DNA of 10,527 nucleotides from Rhodoferax sp. (GTDB lineage Bacteria > Pseudomonadota > Gammaproteobacteria > Burkholderiales > Burkholderiaceae_C), in contig JAURGS010000069.1 in NCBI GenBank assembly GCA_030833685.1, positions 1 to 10,527 of the forward strand, written 5' to 3'. Shown one piece after another: positions 1 through 5,010 of this stretch (its first letter is position 1; every line of letters begins with the position of its first letter). Under the pieces are notes generated by a model that saw only the letters and a list, made by a program, of their open reading frames with translations, was not told the origin of the DNA and ran no database searches. The position numbers and the translations under genes are program-made.

Positions 1-662
1 GGCAGGTAGCAGGGTGCTTTCAGGGTGAGCTTATAGCCCGATTGGTTTTCTTTTTCAGCCAATGCGCGAGCGCTGGCCAACACATCCGGCGGTATGCCCT
101 GGCACTGTGTATCGTTGATGTAGAACGCAAACGTGTCAGTCGCATCCAATGCGTTTTCGCTGAACTTCTGGCTGGCTTGCGCGCTGGCTTCCTGGATCTG
201 CGCAAAGCGCTGCTTGTCTGGCCCCTGAAGCTCGGCACCACCGAGTACGAAATTGCGGATTGCCAGCTGGTGGGCGTACGCCTGTTCGGCGTTGAGGGTG
301 TTGGCTGGTATCGCTTTGTACTTGGCGTACAAGCGCTCATCCGCGCCCAGGCGGGTGTAAAAATCCGTCACCCGAGGCAAGGCCTGGTTAAAAGCGCTGC
401 GCAGCTCGGGCGAGTCTTTGACGCTGTTGAGATGACTGACCACACTCCATGCGCGTGACAGGCGCTCGGTCGCCACGTCCAGCACCTTGGCGATTTCATT
501 CCACTGGGCTGGAAAAGACTCTTGAACCACCAGATCAAGAGCAGCCTGGGCTTTGGTCAGCAATTCGGTGATCGCGGGCTCGACGTGCTCTGGCCGCACA
601 TCGGCAAAGGAGGGTAGGTCTTCTGAAGCCAATAGCGCGTTATCAGAGGTTTTTTTGGTCAT
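1..662 (-). CDS. prlC: Oligopeptidase A (M3 family zinc metallopeptidase), N-terminal part, cut by the window edge
   Basis: This frame is open from the start codon to the left edge, giving about 220 residues, and the rest of the gene lies outside the window. The protein closely resembles the N-terminus of E. coli oligopeptidase A as I remember it: a D-L-P-x-F and R-P-E-H-V opening, then the marker V-S-H-L-N-S-V-K-x-S-P-E-L-R at about residues 75-88, a conserved N-A-L-D-A-T block, and a Y-L-P near the edge. The family is a cytosolic thimet-type endopeptidase of about 680 residues that degrades short peptides and cleaved signal peptides. Its HExxH zinc site lies in the missing C-terminal half, so catalytic competence cannot be judged. 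The gene starts just after the folD stop, suggesting co-transcription. An alternative ATG lies two codons upstream at 668. Neither start has a strong Shine-Dalgarno sequence; I chose 662 because a weak GAG sits about 10 bases upstream of it. Confidence 0.9.
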   Translation of the reverse strand, partial: MTKKTSDNALLASEDLPSFADVRPEHVEPAITELLTKAQAALDLVVQESFPAQWNEIAKVLDVATERLSRAWSVVSHLNSVKDSPELRSAFNQALPRVTDFYTRLGADERLYAKYKAIPANTLNAEQAYAHQLAIRNFVLGGAELQGPDKQRFAQIQEASAQASQKFSENALDATDTFAFYINDTQCQGIPPDVLASARALAEKENQSGYKLTLKAPCYL

Positions 663-673
663 TGGCATTGTGC

Positions 674-1561
674 TCAGGGGCGAGGCGTTTTGGTAGCGCT
701 GAGTCTGCGTTCAGACGCTTCGAGCGTATTGAGCAGCAGCATGGTGATTGTCATCGGACCCACACCGCCTGGCACTGGCGTGATGTGGCTTGCCACTTGA
801 CGCACACCTTCAAAATCCACGTCGCCGCACAGTTTGCCCTTGTCGTCTCGGTTCATGCCGACATCCAGAACCACGGCTCCTGGCTTGACCATGTCAGCGG
901 TCAGGATCCCACGTTTGCCCACTGCGGCAACGATCACGTCAGCCTGCAAGGTCATGGCTTTGAGGTTGGCTGTTGCGCTGTGGCAGATGGTCACTGTGGC
1001 ATGTTTTTGCAGCAACATCAGTGCCATGGGTTTGCCCACGATATTGCTGCGACCAATAACCACCGCATGTTTGCCGCGCAGGTCCAAGTTAATGGACTCC
1101 AGCATCTTCATACAGCCGTGTGGTGTGCAGGGCCAAAAACCGGGCAGCCCGGTCATCAGGGCTCCAGCACTGGCAACGTGAAAGCCGTCGACATCTTTAT
1201 CGGGGGCTATGGACTCGATCACCATGTTGGCGTCGATATGTGATGGCAGTGGCAGTTGGACCAGGATGCCATGAACGCTCTGGTCACGATTGAGTTCATC
1301 AATGCGCTTTAAAAGCTGGTCCTGCGCGAAGTCACCGGGATACTGCTCGAGAACGGACTGCACACCGATGTCTTTACAGGCTTTGACCTTGTTGCGCACA
1401 TAAACCTGCGAGGCTGGGTTGTCGCCCACCAGAATCACAGCCAGTGCCGGCGCGATGCCATTGGCCTTGAGTTGTTCAACCCGCGCGCCCGCCATAGCGC
1501 GCAACTTTTGCGATAAAGCCACGCCGTCAATGAGTTGCGCAACGGTGGAATCAGGGTTCAT
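674..1561 (-). CDS. folD: Bifunctional methylenetetrahydrofolate dehydrogenase / methenyltetrahydrofolate cyclohydrolase FolD
   Basis: FolD interconverts 5,10-methylene-, 5,10-methenyl- and 10-formyl-tetrahydrofolate using NADP+, feeding purine and formyl-methionine synthesis in the cytosol. The 295-residue product fits the family length of about 285. All four active-site residues known from E. coli FolD are present at a constant offset of +4: Tyr54, Lys60 (before A-C), Gln102 (in V-Q-L-P-L-P) and Asp125 (in D-K-D-V-D-G-F). The Rossmann segment has V-V-I-G-R-S-N-I-V-G-K-P at about 167-178, and the signature P-G-G-V-G-P-M-T lies at about 264-271. I chose the ATG at 1561 because it has a GAGG five bases upstream and gives the usual family N-terminus. 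The frame stays open to an ATG at 1663, but that would overlap the upstream regulator gene and add a Pro/Arg-rich stretch with no family counterpart. The gene follows the regulator by 67 bases and precedes the peptidase gene by about 11. Confidence 0.96.
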   Translation of the reverse strand: MNPDSTVAQLIDGVALSQKLRAMAGARVEQLKANGIAPALAVILVGDNPASQVYVRNKVKACKDIGVQSVLEQYPGDFAQDQLLKRIDELNRDQSVHGILVQLPLPSHIDANMVIESIAPDKDVDGFHVASAGALMTGLPGFWPCTPHGCMKMLESINLDLRGKHAVVIGRSNIVGKPMALMLLQKHATVTICHSATANLKAMTLQADVIVAAVGKRGILTADMVKPGAVVLDVGMNRDDKGKLCGDVDFEGVRQVASHITPVPGGVGPMTITMLLLNTLEASERRLSATKTPRP

Positions 1562-1591
1562 TGATGCCTCGGTAAAAAAGGTTTCACGACG

Positions 1592-1630
1592 CTGGTGACC
1601 GTTGCCACCAGGCCTGCGAGCCAATGGCTC
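1592..1630 (-). other. Two tandem hairpins in the regulator-folD gap, followed by a short T-run
   Basis: Reading the minus strand, the regulator stop codon lies within a 13-base perfect odd palindrome at 1630-1618 (arms GAGCCA/TGGCTC around one central base). Six bases later comes a second hairpin at 1611-1592: an outer six-pair stem CTGGTG/CACCAG, extendable by one G-T wobble and one C-G pair, closing on a four-base loop. Twelve bases further is a run of six T at 1579-1574, just before the folD ribosome binding site. The T-run is too far from the stem for a textbook intrinsic terminator. A partial attenuator or an mRNA processing/stability element is possible, as is coincidence. Confidence 0.35.
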
Positions 1631-2258
1631 AGGCGGCGGGGCTGGCGTTGGGTCCGAGCGCAATTTTCAACAGGTCTGCCACCGTGTTAGCGCTGAGTTT
1701 TTCCATGATGTTGGCCCGGTGGGCCTCAACGGTCTTGATGCTGATACCCAAATCATCCGCAATTTGTTTATTCAGGCGACCTGCCACGATCCGGTCGAGC
1801 ACCTGTGACTCGCGCGTGGTGAGCCGTGCCATCAAGGCTTCGCGGCTAACCGCGAGTTGAAACTCTTCAAAAGACACCTTGGCCCGCTCCAGCATTTTTT
1901 CGACCAGAGGCAATAGCTGGCTTTCAGTGAACGGTTTTTGGATGAAATCCATAGCCCCTTTTTTCATGGTCATGACGGCCATGGGTACGTCGCCATGGCC
2001 GGTGATGAACGCCAAAGGAAGCGGAGAGTTTTTTTCAGCGAGTCGGGTTTGAAGTTCCAGTCCGGTCATGTCAGGCATACGCACATCGACAAACAGGCAG
2101 GCCACTTCGTTTTCATCGAAGCGTGCGAGGAAGGATTCGGCAGATTCGAAACACCGGACCCTGTAATCTTTTCCTTCAAGGAGCCACTGCAGGGAGTCGC
2201 GCACCGCTTCGTCGTCGTCCACGACATAAACCGTGCCTTTTTTCGGGATCAAGCTCAT
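1629..2258 (-). CDS. FixJ/NarL-type two-component response regulator (receiver plus LuxR helix-turn-helix)
   Basis: This is a 209-residue cytosolic DNA-binding regulator. The receiver domain spans about residues 8-122: an acidic cluster at Asp14-Asp15-Asp16, phosphoacceptor Asp58 (in V-D-V-R-M-P), switch Thr86 (in I-T-G-H-G-D) and Lys108 (in K-P-F). The I-T-G-H-G-D-V-P-M-A-V motif is characteristic of the FixJ/TtrR/DctR-like subfamily. A linker leads to a LuxR-type helix-turn-helix at about 145-190 with T-x-R-E at its start and the recognition region S-I-K-T-V-E-A-H-R. Length and domain order match FixJ-class activators. The ATG at 2258 overlaps the kinase TGA (ATGA), so translation is probably coupled and the upstream kinase is almost certainly its partner. 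The phosphorylated form is expected to dimerise and activate transcription. Its targets are unknown; the divergent PDH operon and its own operon are the natural candidates. Confidence 0.95.
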   Translation of the reverse strand: MSLIPKKGTVYVVDDDEAVRDSLQWLLEGKDYRVRCFESAESFLARFDENEVACLFVDVRMPDMTGLELQTRLAEKNSPLPLAFITGHGDVPMAVMTMKKGAMDFIQKPFTESQLLPLVEKMLERAKVSFEEFQLAVSREALMARLTTRESQVLDRIVAGRLNKQIADDLGISIKTVEAHRANIMEKLSANTVADLLKIALGPNASPAA

Positions 2259-4804
2259 GGACTTACCTGAATCTCAGAGTTTTTGCTGGATGCGGAAGGT
2301 GAGGAGGCCAACGACAGAGTGGCTGGCAGCCAGAAGCTGAAAACACACCCAGTGACTGCCAGACCATTGTAGAGGTTCTCCGCGCGAAGGCGGCCGGTAT
2401 GGGACTCGATGATCGAACGGCAAAGGCTCAGACCGATGCCCATGCCTTCTGTCTTGGTGGAGTAGAAAGCTTCGTACAACCTGGGCATGGCCTCATTCGC
2501 AATGCCGGGTCCGCTGTCTTGCACTTTGAATTCGACTGCCGGACGGCCCTCGACGACCGTTTTTTGCACGGTGAGGCTAATTTGGCGCTGATGGGGTGGG
2601 CGCTTGGCCATGTCGATCGACTCAGCCGCGTTCTTGATCAGGTTGAGCAAAACCTGTTCAATCAGAATTGGGTCCACCATGAGGTCGGGCAGGTTGGGCT
2701 CAATGTTCTGTTGGAACTTTACTCCTCTGCGGCGAACCTCAATGCCAGCGAGCTCCAGGGCCTCGCCCACCAGTGTCTGGACGCTGGCCTGGCTTCGGTT
2801 GGGCTCGCTGCGCCTGACAAAAGAGCGAATCCGCTGAATGATCTGGCCGGCCCTGTTGGCCTGGTGTGCGGTTTTTTCCAGCGCTTGCAGTAAGGACTCG
2901 GTGTCAATTTGCTTGCCGCGCAAACGCGACAACATGCCATTGCAGTAATTGTGGATGGCGGTGAGGGGCTGGTTCAACTCGTGGGCGACGCTTGAGGCCA
3001 TCTCCCCCATGGTGATAAGCCTGCTGGCTGCCTGTGCCCGTTCGGCCTCCAGCTCTGATTTCTCTTCGGCCATGCGTCGAGCGGTGATGTCGGTTGCAAT
3101 CACCATTTGGGCAATGCGCCCGTCGACCCAGCTCAGAAAGCGGGTGCGCACCTCCAGCCACCGACCCAGGCTCGTCATGTAGACCTCGGCGCTTTCGATG
3201 TCCTTGTTGGTCAATGCCTCCACGGAAAGGCCGGCGTAGTCGTCCACGGCGTCCAAGTTTTCTCTGTCTGCGGGCTTTTCTGGGGGCACCCCAGCTTGCT
3301 CAATCAATTGAAGGTGGCCATAAGCCTTGGTACCAAACCAGAGACGGTAGAGCCGGTTGGTGAACAACAATTCGTCGCTATCGATGGGCGCCACCGAGAT
3401 GGAGGCGTCCAAAGCCTCGAGCACCGTGGTGAAACGCTCGTGAGCTGCTGCGAGCTGCAGGCGTACGCGGTTAGGTTCAGTGATGTCGGTCATGGAGCTC
3501 ATCCAGCCGGTTTGCTTGCCCATGGCATCGACCAGCGGTGAGACATAAATCCGCGCATCGATCAAAACACCGTCTTTGCGTTTGAGGCGGAACTGAATCC
3601 CGCTGGGTTGAACATTGCCACTGAGTTCATCGCGCCAACGGCCTTGCAAGGTTTCCAAGTCCTCATTGGGCCAGTAGGGAAATGGGGCGGTGGTTCCCAC
3701 CAGGTCTTTTTCTGCCCAACCCGTGATTTGACAAAACGCCTTGTTGACGTAGGTGATGCGACCTTCCATGTCCATCGCGCGCATGCCTGTGAGCATGGAT
3801 TCTTCCATTGCGCGCCGAAAGGCGGTTTCGCGGTAGAGCGCGTCCTGTGCCTGCACGCGACGGCGCGTATGGCGCCAGCTCGACAGCAACAGCCAGGCCG
3901 TCACAGCGCTTAGCGCCATGACCATCCAAAACAGCGCGTTACCGATCACGCCCAGCGAGGTTCGATAGGCCTGTCCGCGCAGCACCAGCCCCGTGGCGAA
4001 AGGGGTAATGGGCAACTCAGAGGCGTTGATTGGGTCCGCCCAAGGCATCAGGTTGCGGTTGATCTTGTTCTCGGTGATGGCGTTGCCCGCCAACAGTTTG
4101 CCCTGCGCGTCTGTCAGGGACATGGCGTACTTTGCACTGATCTCCCAGGGGATCGCGTTGCGGTGCAGGTCTTCCAGGTTGTATTCCACCACCAGGCTGC
4201 CACGCAAGCGGCCTTTCAAGAAATGCGGCAGGTGCATGCGCAAAGCTGCGGCCTGGCCCTGGCCTCGACGGCCAAGTGCGTAGACCGGAAGATTGCCACT
4301 GGCAGCACGCTCGAACTCGCGGATCACGTCGGGGTTGCCCGGCGGCTTACCCTCTTGCAAAGGGTCGCTGGTGCGTGTGAGTGCCTGATAGGCCCAGCGC
4401 ACAACGCCGCTTTCGCTCAGCCACAACACACTTTGCACTTCCGGATAGCTGCTGACCAGGCGCTCCGAGCGCTGCAAAAATCCCTGGCGGTTGGTAGCGT
4501 CGGTCCCCGTGTCTTTGGACAACTGCCCGAACTGTTCCTGTTGCTCGAGCAGACGCAGCCTGAGAATTTGGTGGGTGTAGTCAACGTCGCGGCTGAGCGC
4601 TTCACGCTCGCGGGCGATCTCTTCGGCTCGAAGGTATAAAAACGCAGCGACGATCGCTGCAATGAACAGCATGACTGCCAACAGCGGGGCCAGCACCGCA
4701 AAGCGATCCTGTCTGCCTGGTGTTTGGCGTTTCCACCAGTTGCGCAGACGCTCGCTCAAGGTGGCTTGACTCGCTGCAGAGCTTGTACGGAGGGCGCTTG
4801 ACAT
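2255..4804 (-). CDS. Membrane-bound PAS-PAS sensor histidine kinase
   Basis: This 849-residue sensor kinase is inferred to phosphorylate the response regulator encoded next to it. In order, it has a short cytosolic N-terminus, a transmembrane helix at about 36-59, an extracytoplasmic sensor region at about 60-283 (helical start, then a Cache-like alpha/beta region by eye), a second membrane helix at about 286-308, and a PAS domain at about 325-445 with the typical N-K-A-F-C-Q-I-T-G-W stretch. A second, more divergent PAS-like domain follows at about 450-577, then a coiled linker and a HisKA domain with phosphoacceptor His608 in A-H-E-L-N-Q-P-L. The HATPase domain has its N-box around Asn725, G1 box D-S-G-P-G-I at about 763-768 and G2 box G-M-G-I-G-L at about 787-792. 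A Ser-rich tail ends the protein. The H-box type fits FixL/DctB/TtrS-like kinases. I chose the ATG at 4804. The frame is open to an ATG at 4945, but that extension is AT-rich, not membrane-like, and crosses the divergent promoter region. The ribosome binding site at 4804 is weak, so the start is uncertain. Confidence 0.93.
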   Translation of the reverse strand: MSSALRTSSAASQATLSERLRNWWKRQTPGRQDRFAVLAPLLAVMLFIAAIVAAFLYLRAEEIAREREALSRDVDYTHQILRLRLLEQQEQFGQLSKDTGTDATNRQGFLQRSERLVSSYPEVQSVLWLSESGVVRWAYQALTRTSDPLQEGKPPGNPDVIREFERAASGNLPVYALGRRGQGQAAALRMHLPHFLKGRLRGSLVVEYNLEDLHRNAIPWEISAKYAMSLTDAQGKLLAGNAITENKINRNLMPWADPINASELPITPFATGLVLRGQAYRTSLGVIGNALFWMVMALSAVTAWLLLSSWRHTRRRVQAQDALYRETAFRRAMEESMLTGMRAMDMEGRITYVNKAFCQITGWAEKDLVGTTAPFPYWPNEDLETLQGRWRDELSGNVQPSGIQFRLKRKDGVLIDARIYVSPLVDAMGKQTGWMSSMTDITEPNRVRLQLAAAHERFTTVLEALDASISVAPIDSDELLFTNRLYRLWFGTKAYGHLQLIEQAGVPPEKPADRENLDAVDDYAGLSVEALTNKDIESAEVYMTSLGRWLEVRTRFLSWVDGRIAQMVIATDITARRMAEEKSELEAERAQAASRLITMGEMASSVAHELNQPLTAIHNYCNGMLSRLRGKQIDTESLLQALEKTAHQANRAGQIIQRIRSFVRRSEPNRSQASVQTLVGEALELAGIEVRRRGVKFQQNIEPNLPDLMVDPILIEQVLLNLIKNAAESIDMAKRPPHQRQISLTVQKTVVEGRPAVEFKVQDSGPGIANEAMPRLYEAFYSTKTEGMGIGLSLCRSIIESHTGRLRAENLYNGLAVTGCVFSFWLPATLSLASSPSASSKNSEIQVSP

Positions 4805-4881
4805 GCGCGGAGTGTAGGTCAGCCCGGTATGAATACGCTTTATTGAGTGTGGGAATGAGAAGCTAGCCGAGGTTCTAAATA

Positions 4882-4892
4882 TCATAATATGA
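4882..4892. promoter_or_regulatory. 11-base perfect odd palindrome in the AT-rich divergent region
   Basis: The bases TCATAATATGA form two 5-base inverted arms around one central base. They sit 17 bases upstream of the putative aceE -35 element and overlap the -10-like sequences that face the kinase gene. This could be half of an operator or only a by-product of AT-rich composition; palindromes this short arise easily by chance. Confidence 0.2.
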
Positions 4893-4901
4893 AAAGAATT
4901 T

Positions 4902-4926
4902 ACACGATTTGAAATAAAAGACGTGT
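4902..4926. promoter_or_regulatory. Spaced inverted repeat around the aceE -35 element (possible operator)
   Basis: ACACG at 4902-4906 and CGTGT at 4922-4926 are exact inverted copies. Their centres are 20 bases apart, about two helical turns, so both would lie on the same face of the DNA. The pair brackets the putative -35 hexamer at 4909-4914. This geometry suits a dimeric regulator, but each arm is only five bases and no known consensus was matched. Confidence 0.25.
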
Positions 4927-4938
4927 TTTGATTAGAAT
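4909..4938 (+). promoter_or_regulatory. Predicted sigma-70-type promoter of the aceE-aceF-lpdA operon
   Basis: TTGAAA at 4909-4914 matches five of six bases of the -35 consensus. TAGAAT at 4933-4938 matches five of six of the -10 consensus. The spacer is 18 bases, within the accepted range. Transcription would begin near 4945, giving an untranslated leader of about 65 bases before the aceE start at 5011. This is the best-scoring promoter I find by eye in the gap. Confidence 0.55.
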
Positions 4939-4999
4939 CTGGCACGAGCCGTTCGGCCTCAATGCACTACCATGGACCGGTGTCGGTTCAAGAACACAC

Positions 5000-5004
5000 A
5001 GGAG
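5000..5004 (+). promoter_or_regulatory. Ribosome binding site that fixes the aceE start
   Basis: AGGAG lies six bases before the ATG at 5011. This favours 5011 over the in-frame ATG at 4972, which has no such site and would add 13 residues unlike the family N-terminus. Confidence 0.8.
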
Positions 5005-5010
5005 TCAAGC

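Larger units (their letters stand above)
4805..5010. promoter_or_regulatory. Divergent intergenic region between the sensor kinase and aceE
   Basis: This 206-base non-coding stretch separates the two divergent blocks and must hold the aceE promoter and probably the kinase promoter. Its middle, about 4871-4940, is conspicuously AT-rich against the GC-leaning genes on both sides. It contains a good sigma-70-like promoter facing aceE and two small dyad symmetries, listed separately. For the leftward kinase promoter I see only TATTAT/TATGAT-like -10 candidates around 4883-4892 on the minus strand, with no convincing -35 element. No small open frame or RNA gene stands out. Confidence 0.7.

Noticed and set aside
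662..1243. 193-codon plus-strand frame opposite folD
   Set aside because: His- and Cys-rich shadow of a well-supported folD gene with all catalytic residues.
4805..4945. N-terminal extension of the sensor kinase to the ATG at 4945
   Set aside because: It would add 47 residues translated from AT-rich DNA that overlaps the predicted aceE promoter. The extension has no membrane or domain character, and the 4804 start gives a normal short cytosolic lead to the first membrane helix.
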